This document shows positions 1 through 8,180 of a DNA stretch of 15,215 nt, piece after piece. The DNA comes from CAVYPR01 sp052145775 (GTDB lineage Bacteria; Actinomycetota; Acidimicrobiia; Acidimicrobiales; RAAP-2), in contig JBKQNY010000192.1 in the NCBI GenBank assembly GCA_052145775.1, positions 1 through 15,215 on the forward strand. Reading direction: 5' to 3'. The notes beneath the pieces were generated by a model. That model saw nothing but the letters and a program-made list of their open reading frames with translations. It was not told where the DNA came from and searched no databases. A program made the translations under genes and the position numbers. Positions within the stretch are counted from its first letter, which is position 1, and the number at the start of each line of letters is the position of its first letter.

Positions 1-86
1 CGGCCACGGCGGTTCCAGGCCACCCGCGGCCACGTCGGTCCGGCGTCGTGGAGTGGTTGGCGGCGCCCTGACAGAGAGCGGGTGGC

Positions 87-1256
87 ATGATGCGGGTGAT
101 GCCGCTGCGCAACGTCGATGATCCGGACAAGCTCCGCCGTCTCGTGTCAGCGATGCTCCTCTTGGAAGCTGACCTCGATCTCCCCTCGCTCCTCGAGAAC
201 ATGGCCCAGGAGGCCTGTGCCCTCGTCGGCGCCCGCTACGGCGCCATGGGCGTGCTGAACGCCGAACGCGACGGCCTGGCCGAGTTCATCACCGTCGGCC
301 TCGACCCCGAGGAGGCGGACCGGATCGGCGACCTGCCGGCCGGCCGGGGGATCCTCGGGATGCTGATCTCCGACCCCCGTCCGCTGCGCCTCGCCGACAT
401 CGGGACCCACCCCGGCCACCACGGCTTCCCGGCCAACCACCCGGACATGCACTCCTTCCTCGGCGTCCCGGTCAAGGTCCGCGACGCCGTCTACGGCAAC
501 CTCTACCTCGCCGAGAAGATCGGTGCGGCCGAGTTCACCAAGGACGACGAGGCGATGGTGACGGCGCTGGCCGCTTCCGCCGGGATCGCCATCGAGAACG
601 CCCAGCTCCATCAGCGCGTCCAGCAGCTGGCCGTCCTCGACGACCGCGAGCGGATCGCGCGGGACCTGCACGACGCGGTCATCCAGCGGTTGTTCGCGGT
701 TGGCCTCTCCCTGCAGGGGATGCTGCGACTCGCATCGTCGACAGTCATCGGAAACCGCCTGGAGAAGGCGGTCTCGGACATCGACGAGACCATCCGTCAG
801 ATCCGCTCCACCATCTTCGAGCTCACGTCGGCCGACCACGGCCACGGCCTCCGCTCCGACGTGGTGGAGCTGGTACGCGAGCTCGACGAGGTCACCGGGT
901 TCGAGGCACGCGTGACCTTCGACGGGCCAGTGGACACCGCGGTGGACCCCGAGATCGCCCAGGAGCTGCGAGCCATCGTGCGCGAGGCGCTCACGAACGT
1001 GGCCCGTCACGCCCGTGCGTCCGAGGCCAGCGTCTCGATCAGTGTGGCCGACCGCTGGTGCGCCGTCACGATCACCGACAACGGGGTGGGCGTCGACGGC
1101 GATGCGCCGGGGAGGCGGGAACCAACGTCCACCGACGGCGGCATGGGACTGGTCAACGCCCGCCGTCGGGCCGAGAAGCTCGGCGGCCAGTGCACCGTCG
1201 AGCGGGCCGCGGGTGGCGGCACCCGGCTCACCTGGCGGGTGCCCCTTCGATACTAA
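87..1256 (+). CDS. GAF-domain sensor histidine kinase, DosS/DevS-like (NarL-type)
   Basis: A 389-residue cytoplasmic kinase without membrane segments. A GAF domain (about 30-175) is followed by a HisKA_3 dimerisation/phosphoacceptor helix (DDRERIARDLHDAVIQRLF, H195) and an HATPase_c domain with N box (REALTNVARHA, N304), G1 (DNGVG, 331-335), G2 (GGMGL, 351-355) and a GGGT motif near 376-379. The GAF aligns by eye with the first, heme-binding GAF of mycobacterial DosS: H118 in NHPDM falls on the heme-ligand His (H149 of DosS) and Y140 in GNLYL on distal Tyr171, with the same 22-residue spacing. DosS has two GAF domains; this protein has one. HisKA_3 kinases normally phosphorylate LuxR-type regulators, and none is visible here. 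Two adjacent ATGs open the frame and I take the first; the RBS is weak. Kinase identity is firm; heme binding is inference. Confidence 0.93.
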   Translation: MMRVMPLRNVDDPDKLRRLVSAMLLLEADLDLPSLLENMAQEACALVGARYGAMGVLNAERDGLAEFITVGLDPEEADRIGDLPAGRGILGMLISDPRPLRLADIGTHPGHHGFPANHPDMHSFLGVPVKVRDAVYGNLYLAEKIGAAEFTKDDEAMVTALAASAGIAIENAQLHQRVQQLAVLDDRERIARDLHDAVIQRLFAVGLSLQGMLRLASSTVIGNRLEKAVSDIDETIRQIRSTIFELTSADHGHGLRSDVVELVRELDEVTGFEARVTFDGPVDTAVDPEIAQELRAIVREALTNVARHARASEASVSISVADRWCAVTITDNGVGVDGDAPGRREPTSTDGGMGLVNARRRAEKLGGQCTVERAAGGGTRLTWRVPLRY

Positions 1257-1274
1257 GGGCCAGAGCGAGGGTCT

Positions 1275-1305
1275 CCTCGGCCACCGGCGACCCCGGCCGC
1301 CGAGG
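1275..1305 (+). terminator. candidate hairpin after the kinase gene
   Basis: Perfect 7-bp inverted repeat, CCTCGGC (1275-1281) and GCCGAGG (1299-1305), with a 17-nt GC-rich loop that can pair further. It begins 19 bp after the kinase stop. There is no T-tract, so it is at best a weak or Rho-assisted terminator. Such stems are common in DNA this GC-rich. Confidence 0.3.
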
Positions 1306-1309
1306 TCGG

Positions 1310-1315
1310 TAGTGT
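1310..1315 (+). promoter_or_regulatory. possible -10 element for the UspA gene
   Basis: TAGTGT fits the TANNNT pattern of actinobacterial -10 elements and sits about 35 bp before the start codon, just past a possible terminator hairpin. No convincing -35 hexamer is visible. If real, UspA is transcribed separately from the kinase. Confidence 0.3.
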
Positions 1316-1349
1316 GCAAACCCGACGACCCCGCGAACCCGGAGGCACG

Positions 1350-1847
1350 ATGGCCCACAGGAAGAAGCACACACTCGAGCCGGCGCAGATCGACGGGCTG
1401 CCCGAGTGGCCACCGGGATCACACCGGATCGTGGTGGGCGTCGACGGCTCTGACTCCTCGATCGCCGCCCTCGGCTGGGCCGCCAAGCAGGCGGAGCTCA
1501 CCGGGACGTCGCTCCAGGTCGTGGCGTCATGGGAGTGGCCGACCGCGGTGGGGTGGGCCGCCGCCCCCGTCCCGGGCGACTACCAGCCGGCGGACGACGC
1601 CCAGCGCCTGCTGGACCAGGTCACCGAGCCGGTACGGGCCTCCCACCCCGGCCTCGACATCCACACCACCGTCGTCGAAGGGCACCCGGCCCCGGTTCTG
1701 GTGGAGGCCTCCCGGGGCGCCGACCTGCTCGTGGTGGGCAGCCGCGGTCGCGGCCAGTTCGCCGGGATGCTGCTCGGGTCGGTGAGCGAGCACTGCGTGA
1801 GCAGCGCACACTGCCCGGTGCTCGTGCTGCACGAGACGTCCTCTTGA
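1350..1847 (+). CDS. Universal stress protein, UspA family (single domain)
   Basis: A 165-residue single Usp domain. The N-terminal strand IVVGVDGSDSS (27-37) and the ATP-binding signature G-2x-G-9x-G-S (G130, G133, G143, S144, within VVGSRGRGQFAG and the following LLGSVSEH) are both present, so this is an ATP-binding Usp of the Rv2623 type. The ATG at 1350 follows GGAGG (1341-1345) with a 4-nt spacer; a GTG 36 bp upstream in frame lacks an RBS. Mycobacterial Usp proteins of this kind belong to the DosR dormancy regulon, so a position directly behind a DosS-like kinase suggests a shared hypoxia or redox response. That functional link is inference. It converges on the deacetylase gene with a 28-bp gap. 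Confidence 0.93.
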   Translation: MAHRKKHTLEPAQIDGLPEWPPGSHRIVVGVDGSDSSIAALGWAAKQAELTGTSLQVVASWEWPTAVGWAAAPVPGDYQPADDAQRLLDQVTEPVRASHPGLDIHTTVVEGHPAPVLVEASRGADLLVVGSRGRGQFAGMLLGSVSEHCVSSAHCPVLVLHETSS

Positions 1848-1875
1848 CCCGCCGGCGCCCCGGCACCGGTCCCGG

Positions 1876-2894
<1,019 letters not shown>

Positions 2895-2901
<7 letters not shown>

Positions 2902-3515
2902 GGCGCCGGCCCCCCCTCGGGAGGCGGCGGCGCGGCCGGCGGCACGATCGGGAACCGGATGTCCACCAGCTCGCCGTCGCCGTCGGCGGTCACCGCGTAG
3001 CCCGAGTGGAAGAAGACGTCGAGCATGCGCCGGTTCTCGGCCAGGGTCTCGGCGAAGAACGAGGTGATCCCCCGCTGGCGGGCCGCCTCGGCTAACCGCT
3101 CGAGCAGCCGGGTCCCGATGCCGTGGTGCTGGTACTCGTCGGCCACCACGAAGGCCACCTCGGCCTCGTCGTCGCCTCGCCGGTCGTAGCGGGCGACGCC
3201 CGTGAGGCGCCCTTGCACCTCGGCCACGAGGGCCAGCCGGTCCCGGTAGTCGACGCAGGTAAACCGCTTGATCTCGGCCGGCGAGAGCCGGGGATGGGCC
3301 CCGAAGAACCGGAGGCGCACCGAGTTCGACGACAGCCCCAGGTGGAAGGCGCCGAGCGCGTCGGCGTCGGCGGGGCAGATGGGCCGGACCGCGACCACGG
3401 TCCCGTCGTCGAGGACCTCGGTGCCCTCGAGGTCCGACGGGTAGCCCGGAGGAAGGCCCACCGACGTCGAAGGAACCGGCGGGGCCTGCTCCTCGAGATT
3501 CCCGGCGTCACGCAC
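2895..3515 (-). CDS. GNAT-family N-acetyltransferase (Pat/AcuA-like)
   Basis: A 206-residue protein from the chosen GTG. The GNAT core has the acetyl-CoA pyrophosphate loop in VADEYQHHGIGTRLL (Q-H-H-G-I-G) and a later FFAETLAENRRMLDVF helix. The overall pattern (RPICPADADAL, then LRFFGAHPRLSPAEIKRFTCVDYRDRLALVA) resembles the GNAT domain of actinobacterial protein acetyltransferases such as Mt-Pat, but there is no cNMP-binding domain and no fused acyl-CoA ligase. The C-terminus is a short proline-rich tail. I chose the GTG at 3515 because AAGGGAG (3521-3527) precedes it by 5 nt; an in-frame GTG at 3542 would add 9 residues but has no RBS. The frame overlaps the deacetylase gene by 7 bp, and the encapsulin gene ends 93 bp upstream. 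Protein-lysine acetylation is likely but unproven. Confidence 0.87.
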
Positions 3516-3608
3516 CCGCGCTCCCTTCTCGGCGCCCTCCACACCATCGTGGGCCCCGATCCCGGCGGCGGCCAGGGTCGTACGTCCCTCCTCGGGGTCG
3601 CCGTGCGC

Positions 3609-4409
3609 TCAGGCCCCGAGGGCCACCGCGGCGTCGGGCGAGGCCACCCGGAAGCTGAAGCTCTCCTCCAGGTAGAGGTGGACGACGTCGCCGTCGTGGT
3701 GGGAGTAGCCGATCGACAGGTCCTGGCCCGACTCGAAGACGAAGTCGCCCCCCCGGAGGCTCACCACCACGGCCCCGGTCACGCCGGGCGACCAGACGAT
3801 GGGCCCGTCGAGGATCTGTCGGAGGTGGTCGAAGACGATGAGCCCGCCGTGCTCGGTCGTCTCGACGACGCCGCGGTAGCCGTCGGGCCCTAGCGCCAGG
3901 CCGTAGGGGCCGCTCACCCCGGCGTCGCGCAGGACCTCGACGGCCCGGGCCACCCGGCCGGGGTAGTCCGCGTACTCCGGGCCCAGGGACTGCGGGGCGT
4001 GCGGCGAGGTTTCGGTGATGCCGGTGATGCCGGCCGCCGGCCATCCGTGGAAGACCGCCACGTTCTCGGCGTGGGCGATCCGGCGGGCGGCGTCGTCGAG
4101 CGGACCCAGCTCGATGTCGTCGGCCCCGCGGTCGGCGTCGAGCAGGTCGGCCCGCGACAGGGTGAAGTCGGCCCGCAGCTCCACCAGGGGCAGGACGGAG
4201 CGTCGCCGCGCCGCCAGGCCTTGGCCGGGACCCTCCAGGTCGGTGGCGTGGCCGAGGTTGGTGGCCGAGTGGCCCCAGCCCAGCGGCCCGTTGAAGTCGA
4301 CCAACTTGCGGGCGGCCAGGGCGGGGACGAGGCGCTGGCGGGCCTCGGCGTCCAGCTGCTCCCAGCCCGCCTCGGTGACCGGAGCATGCGCACGAAGGAG
4401 ATGGCTCAC
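3609..4409 (-). CDS. Family 1 encapsulin nanocompartment shell protein
   Basis: A 266-residue HK97-fold shell protein, the usual length for a T=1 (60-mer) encapsulin. Diagnostic stretches are the N-terminal helix (LLRAHAPVTEAGWEQLDAEA), DFNGPLGWGHSATNLG (39-54), PLVELRADFTL (74-84), ENVAVFHG (115-122), SGPYGLALGPDGYR (166-179), and the C-terminal VSLRGGDFVFESGQDLSIGY with HLYLEESFSFRV. The start is the GTG at 4409, preceded by GGGGAGG (4414-4420) at 4 nt, and it overlaps the EncFtn stop codon by 4 bp (GTGA). The frame is open further upstream, but that stretch lies over the cargo gene. The tryptophan of the flavin site in the Thermotoga shell (FTLDLW) is absent here (FTLSRA). The protein contains a single lysine, K35. 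Together with EncFtn it forms an iron-storage compartment. Confidence 0.96.
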   Translation of the reverse strand: MSHLLRAHAPVTEAGWEQLDAEARQRLVPALAARKLVDFNGPLGWGHSATNLGHATDLEGPGQGLAARRRSVLPLVELRADFTLSRADLLDADRGADDIELGPLDDAARRIAHAENVAVFHGWPAAGITGITETSPHAPQSLGPEYADYPGRVARAVEVLRDAGVSGPYGLALGPDGYRGVVETTEHGGLIVFDHLRQILDGPIVWSPGVTGAVVVSLRGGDFVFESGQDLSIGYSHHDGDVVHLYLEESFSFRVASPDAAVALGA

Positions 4410-4780
4410 CGGGCCTCCCCTCTCAATCCCCCGATCCGCAGCGACCCGTCCGGGGCCTCGGGCCCGGGACCCTCGCCCTGGGCCTCGTGCTCGACCTCGG
4501 TCACTGGCTCGGTGGTGAACAGGTAGGTCCGCAGGTGACGGTCGAGGACCGGGTCGTGGCGGCGCAGCCACTCGAGGGTCATCGCCGCGTGCTCCTTCTC
4601 CTCGTCGCGGTTGTGGGCGAGGACCGCCGCCAGCTCGGGGTCGGACGTGGCGTCCACACGCTGGTCGTACCAGTCCTCCGCATCCAGCTCCTCTTGGACC
4701 GAGGTGATGGCGCGGTGCCGGTCGATGGTCTGAGGGCTGAGGCGGTCTTCGGGCTCGTGCAACCCTGCGCTCTGGGCCAT
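4406..4780 (-). CDS. Encapsulated ferritin-like protein (EncFtn), encapsulin cargo
   Basis: A 124-residue two-helix ferritin-like protein that forms its ferroxidase site only on oligomerisation. The sequence matches the Rhodospirillum rubrum EncFtn pattern: EELDAEDWYDQR (E31, W37, Y38) and AHNRDEEKEHAAM (E61, H64) correspond, one residue shifted, to E32, W38, Y39, E62 and H65. TLEWLRRHDP and LDRHLRTYLFT follow. After a Gly/Glu/Pro-rich linker (about 92-110) comes the C-terminal cargo-loading peptide DGSLRIGGLRG (111-121), matching the SLxIGxLxG consensus that docks on the inner shell. The ATG at 4780 follows AAGGAGGAG (4783-4791). The final codons also carry the Shine-Dalgarno for the shell gene. 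The only lysine is K62, inside the ferroxidase motif. Expected role: oxidise Fe(II) and deliver Fe(III) into the encapsulin lumen. Confidence 0.96.
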   Translation of the reverse strand: MAQSAGLHEPEDRLSPQTIDRHRAITSVQEELDAEDWYDQRVDATSDPELAAVLAHNRDEEKEHAAMTLEWLRRHDPVLDRHLRTYLFTTEPVTEVEHEAQGEGPGPEAPDGSLRIGGLRGEAR

Positions 4781-4940
4781 GGCTCCTCCTTGTGCGGCAA
4801 ACGGTCGTGGGCGAGGGACCCGCCCTGCACGGTACCAGCGGGGCCCGCCGGGGGGACCGGTCGCCCCCCGGGGCAGACCGGCCGACAGGACGGTAGGGTC
4901 GTCACGTGGTCGATGTCGGTGGGGCCCGGGGGACGCGTCG
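4781..4940. promoter_or_regulatory. Divergent promoter region between EncFtn and the PhnZ-like gene
   Basis: 160 bp that must hold promoters for both directions. A TANNNT-type -10 for EncFtn may be TACCGT on the minus strand (4829-4834), and TAGGGT (4894-4899) is a candidate on the plus strand; neither has a good -35. A perfect inverted repeat lies between them at 4848-4871. I found nothing resembling an IdeR/DtxR or Fur box. Confidence 0.35.
4848..4871. repeat. Perfect 8-bp inverted repeat in the divergent intergenic region
   Basis: CCGGGGGG (4848-4855) and CCCCCCGG (4864-4871) are exact reverse complements around an 8-nt centre that starts with the palindrome ACCGGT. It lies between the candidate -10 elements of EncFtn and the PhnZ-like gene, a position suited to an operator or a transcript hairpin. 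High local GC lowers its significance. Confidence 0.45.
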
Positions 4941-5468
4941 GTGACCGACCTGGCGGTCACCGACGTGCTGGTGGCGCTGCGGACCCGCGGCCAGGAGGCC
5001 TACCTGGGCGAACAGGTCACGGTGACCGAACACTCCCTGCAGGCCGCGGCGGCGGCCGAGGCCGAGGGCCGGCCGGCCGCGCTGGTGGTGGCCGCGCTCC
5101 TCCACGACGTGGGCTGGTTGCTGCACGAGGGCCCCCGCCCCCACGAAGAGCGCGGGGCGGCCTTCTTGGCCCGGCAGGCGTTCGGGCCCGAGGTGACCGA
5201 GGTGGTGCGACTGCACGTGGAGGCCAAGCGGTACCTGTGCACCATCGATCCCGACTACCGCTCGCGCCTGTCGCCCGAGTCCCGCCGGACGCTCGGTCCC
5301 CAGGGCGGCCTCCTCGACGAGGAGGCCCGGGAGGCATTCGCCGCCCACCCCTTCGCGGCCGACGCCCTCACCCTGCGCCGGTACGACGACGCCGCCAAGG
5401 TCCCCGGTGCGAGGACCCCCGATCTCGAGCACTTCGCCCGCCTGCTGAACGACCTGCGAGCCCGCTGA
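4941..5468 (+). CDS. PhnZ-like HD-domain diiron oxygenase
   Basis: A 175-residue HD-domain protein that keeps the marks of PhnZ/TmpB, the mixed-valent diiron oxygenases that cleave C-P bonds of 1-hydroxyphosphonates. Y21 and E24 in YLGEQVT match PhnZ Y24 and E27; H31 and H55-D56 (LLHDVG) match H34 and H58-D59; H92 and K96 in LHVEAKRYL match H104 and K108; RYDDAAKVP supplies the last metal Asp (D150). The stretch from LSPESRRTLGPQGG to the end also follows the family. The GTG at 4941 is weakly preceded by a G-rich stretch. No phnY-like dioxygenase, phosphonate transporter or other phosphonate gene is in the window, so the substrate is open; the family also includes inositol-oxygenase relatives. 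It diverges from the EncFtn operon. Confidence 0.86.
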   Translation: MTDLAVTDVLVALRTRGQEAYLGEQVTVTEHSLQAAAAAEAEGRPAALVVAALLHDVGWLLHEGPRPHEERGAAFLARQAFGPEVTEVVRLHVEAKRYLCTIDPDYRSRLSPESRRTLGPQGGLLDEEAREAFAAHPFAADALTLRRYDDAAKVPGARTPDLEHFARLLNDLRAR

Positions 5469-5510
5469 CCGCCCCGGCGGCGCACCTCGGCGGACGACCT
5501 CGGCGGCCCG

Positions 5511-5756
5511 CTACTGCAGGTAGCCCTCCACCGTGGGGCCGGGGCGCTCGACGGCCGAGTCAGGGTCCGAACCGGCATGGCGCAGGGCGCGCCGCTGGCG
5601 GAGCAGGTCCCACAGCCGGTCCAGGGTCTCCTCGAGCTCACCCAGGCGCCGGCTGTCCTCGGGCGTGAGCCCCTCACCGGCATGGGCCTCCTCGAGGTGC
5701 CGCTCCTCGTCGGCCAGCCGGCCGATCTGCTCGATGATATGGCGGTCGTCGGCCAT
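5511..5756 (-). CDS. DUF2630 family protein
   Basis: A small, highly charged 81-residue protein that I recognise as DUF2630, an actinobacterial family of unknown function. Typical features are the start (DDRHIIEQIGRLADEERHLE), the AHAGEGLTPEDSRRL turn, the LDRLWDLLRQRRALRHAG helix and the conserved end VEGYLQ. It is predicted to be an almost wholly alpha-helical hairpin with coiled-coil character (about 5-60). The ATG at 5756 follows GAGGAG at 5 nt. It lies 74 bp downstream of lon on the same strand, so it may be read through from lon or use its own promoter. It converges on the PhnZ-like gene, the 42-bp gap holding a 10-bp direct repeat, ACCTCGGCGG (5484-5493 and 5497-5506). Function unknown. 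Confidence 0.9.
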   Translation of the reverse strand: MADDRHIIEQIGRLADEERHLEEAHAGEGLTPEDSRRLGELEETLDRLWDLLRQRRALRHAGSDPDSAVERPGPTVEGYLQ

Positions 5757-5807
5757 CGGTGCTCCTCGCCCTCGGCAGTCCTCCCCGCTCGCGGATGGTA
5801 GCGGCCG

Positions 5808-5822
5808 GCCGGCTCCGCCGGC
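5808..5822 (-). terminator. candidate terminator hairpin after lon
   Basis: GCCGGC (5808-5813), a 3-nt loop and GCCGGC (5817-5822) form a 6-bp GC stem starting 8 bp after the lon stop codon. There is no T-tract. A TACCAT -10-like hexamer for the DUF2630 gene lies just beyond it (5795-5800, minus strand), consistent with separate transcription. Weak evidence. Confidence 0.3.
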
Positions 5823-5830
5823 GCGGGTCG

Positions 5831-8167
5831 TCAGGCGGCCGCCGCCATGGCCTGCGGACCGAAGGCCGCGGCCAGCACCTCGTCGACCGTCGCCGCCAGG
5901 TGGAAGGTCATTGCCCGGCGGACCTCCTCGGGCACGTCGTCGAGGTCGGGGCCGTTGCGGACCGGCAGCACCACGTCGGTGAGGCCGGCCCGGTGGGCCG
6001 CCAGCACCTTCAGCTTCACCCCGCCGATCGGCAGGACCCGGCCCTGGAGGGTCACCTCGCCGGTCATCCCCACTGAGGGGAGCGCCGGCTCGTGGCGCAG
6101 CAGCGAGACCAGGGCCGTGGTCATGGTCACCCCGGCCGAGGGCCCGTCCTTGGGCACCGCGCCGGCCGGCACGTGCAGGTGGAACCGCTTGCCGGCGAAC
6201 GACCCCGGGTCGATCCCCAGGGCGTCCGCGTGCGAGCGCACATACGAGAGGGCGATCTCGGCCGACTCCTTCATGACGTCGCCCAGCTGGCCGGTGAGGG
6301 TCAGCCCCTCGGGGCCGTCGGAGACCGAGGCCTCCACGAACAGCACGTCGCCGCCCGCCCCGGTGACGGCCAGCCCGGTGACCACGCCGGGCACGCCGAC
6401 CCGGTCGGCCGCCTCGAAGAAGAAGCGCGGGCGGCCCAGCCAGCCCCGCACGTCGGGGGCGTCCACCACCACCGGGGCGCGGCGCTCCCCCGAGGCCAGC
6501 TTCGTCGCCACCTTGCGGGCGAGCTTGCCGATCTCGCGCTCAAGCGATCGCACGCCGGCCTCCCGGGTGTAGTCGGCGATGACTGCAGCGAGGGCCCCGT
6601 CGGTGAGCTCGAGCTCGTCGGGGCGCAGCGCCGCTCGCGCCAACTGCCGGCCTACCAGGTGGTTGCGGGCGATGGCGACCTTCTCGGCCTCGGTGTAGCC
6701 GTCGAGCGCGATGACCTCCATGCGGTCGAGCAGCGGCCCGGGCACGGTGTCGACCACGTTTGCCGTGGCCACGAAGAGCACCTTGGAGAGGTCGAGGTCG
6801 ACCTCGAGGTAGTGGTCCCTGAAGGTGTGGTTCTGGGCGGGGTCGAGGACCTCCAAGAGCGCGGAGGACGGGTCGCCGCGGAAGTCCGCGCCGATCTTGT
6901 CGACCTCGTCGAGGAGCACCACCGGGTTCATGGTCCCCGCCTCGCGCAGCGCCCGCACCAGCCGTCCCGGCTGGGCTCCGACGTAGGTGCGCCGGTGGCC
7001 CCGGATCTCCGCCTCGTCGCGCACGCCGCCCAGGGCGACCCGGACGAACGAGCGGCCCAGCGCCCGCGCCACTGACTCGCCGAGCGAGGTCTTCCCCACC
7101 CCCGGCGGGCCCACCAGGGCCAGGATGGCGCCGGCCCCGCGGCCGTCCACCGGGGCGAGGCCGCGCTCGGCCTGGAGCTTGCGCACCGCCAGGTGTTCGA
7201 GGATCCGCTCCTTCACCTCTCCCAGGCCGTCGTGGTCCTCGTCGAGGATGCGGGCCGCCTCGGCCACGTCGAGCCGGTCCTCGGACTCGACGCCCCAAGG
7301 AAGCTCCAGGACGGTGTCGAGCCAGGTGCGGATCCACCCGTTCTCGGGGCTCTGATCGCTGGTCCGCTCGAGGCGGCCGACCTCGCGCTCGACGGCCTCG
7401 GCCACCTTGACCGGCAGGTCGCGCTTGGCCGCCCTGGCCCGGTAATCGTCCGGGTCGTCGTCGTCTCCCTCGCCCAGCTGGCCCAGCTCCTTCTTGATCG
7501 ACTCCAGCTGACGGCGGAGCAGGAACTCGCGCTGGGTGCGCTCCATGCCCTCCTCCACGTCGGTCTTGATCCGCTCGCGCAAAGCCAGGTCGGCCAGCGT
7601 GTCGCGGGCCCAGCCCAGGACCAGGCGCAGGCGCGCCTCGACGTCGACCGTCTCGAGGACCTCGACCTTCTGGGCCAAGGACAGGTCGGGCGAGTACCCG
7701 GCCACGTCGGCCAGGCTCCCGGGCTCGGTCACCTCCTTCAGCTGTGCGGCGACCCGGGCCGCGCCGCGGCTCAGCAGGATGTTCTCCAGGACCGCCCGGT
7801 ACTCGCGGGCCAGTTCGGTGACGGCGGCGGTCGGCTCGGCCTCGGCCAGCGGCTCGGCCTCCACCCACAGTGCCTGGCCGGTCCCGGGCACGCCCGTGCC
7901 GATCGACGCCCGCTGGTCGCCGCGGACCACGATGGCCGGGAGTCCCCCGGGCAGCTCGCCCTGCTCGAGCACCTCGGCCACCACGCCCACCGAGGCGTAG
8001 CGGCCCTCGATGTGGGGCACGAGCAGCAACCGGCCGCCCGAGGTGCCGGCGGCCTCGGCGGCAGCCTTCGCCTCCTCGGACTCGAGGGCCATGGTGAAGA
8101 CCATCCCGGGCAGCACGACGCCGGTGGTGAGGGGCAGGAGAGGCAGGGTGAGATTTTGGTCGGGCAC
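5831..8167 (-). CDS. lon: ATP-dependent Lon protease
   Basis: A 778-residue LonA protease with all domains: N-terminal substrate-binding LON domain (about 1-195, from LTLPLLPLTTGVVLPGM), coiled helical region (about 200-310), AAA+ module with Walker A GPPGVGKTS (K359), GGVRDEAEIRGHRRTYVGAQPG and Walker B VVLLDEVDKIG, and the C-terminal serine-lysine protease domain with S677 in PKDGPSAG and K720 in GGVKLKVLAAH, spaced 43 residues as in E. coli (S679/K722). It degrades misfolded and regulatory proteins in the cytosol. The start is the GTG at 8167, with GGAGG (8172-8176) at 4 nt; an in-frame ATG at 8206 would add 13 residues without an RBS. The leader can fold into nested hairpins, and the SDR gene ends 70 bp upstream on the same strand. 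Confidence 0.97.
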   Translation of the reverse strand: MPDQNLTLPLLPLTTGVVLPGMVFTMALESEEAKAAAEAAGTSGGRLLLVPHIEGRYASVGVVAEVLEQGELPGGLPAIVVRGDQRASIGTGVPGTGQALWVEAEPLAEAEPTAAVTELAREYRAVLENILLSRGAARVAAQLKEVTEPGSLADVAGYSPDLSLAQKVEVLETVDVEARLRLVLGWARDTLADLALRERIKTDVEEGMERTQREFLLRRQLESIKKELGQLGEGDDDDPDDYRARAAKRDLPVKVAEAVEREVGRLERTSDQSPENGWIRTWLDTVLELPWGVESEDRLDVAEAARILDEDHDGLGEVKERILEHLAVRKLQAERGLAPVDGRGAGAILALVGPPGVGKTSLGESVARALGRSFVRVALGGVRDEAEIRGHRRTYVGAQPGRLVRALREAGTMNPVVLLDEVDKIGADFRGDPSSALLEVLDPAQNHTFRDHYLEVDLDLSKVLFVATANVVDTVPGPLLDRMEVIALDGYTEAEKVAIARNHLVGRQLARAALRPDELELTDGALAAVIADYTREAGVRSLEREIGKLARKVATKLASGERRAPVVVDAPDVRGWLGRPRFFFEAADRVGVPGVVTGLAVTGAGGDVLFVEASVSDGPEGLTLTGQLGDVMKESAEIALSYVRSHADALGIDPGSFAGKRFHLHVPAGAVPKDGPSAGVTMTTALVSLLRHEPALPSVGMTGEVTLQGRVLPIGGVKLKVLAAHRAGLTDVVLPVRNGPDLDDVPEEVRRAMTFHLAATVDEVLAAAFGPQAMAAAA

Positions 8168-8180
8168 GGTTCCTCCGTTC

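Noticed and set aside
1..86. Possible tail of an upstream plus-strand gene: one frame runs from the window edge to a TGA at 69-71, 15 bp before the kinase start.
   Set aside because: Only 22 codons with no recognisable motif; in DNA this GC-rich, short open stretches are uninformative.
4410..4571. A longer encapsulin with 54 extra N-terminal residues starting at 4571.
   Set aside because: The extension is Arg/Gly/Pro-rich, lies over the EncFtn coding region and has no RBS; the GTG at 4409 gives the exact family N-terminus.
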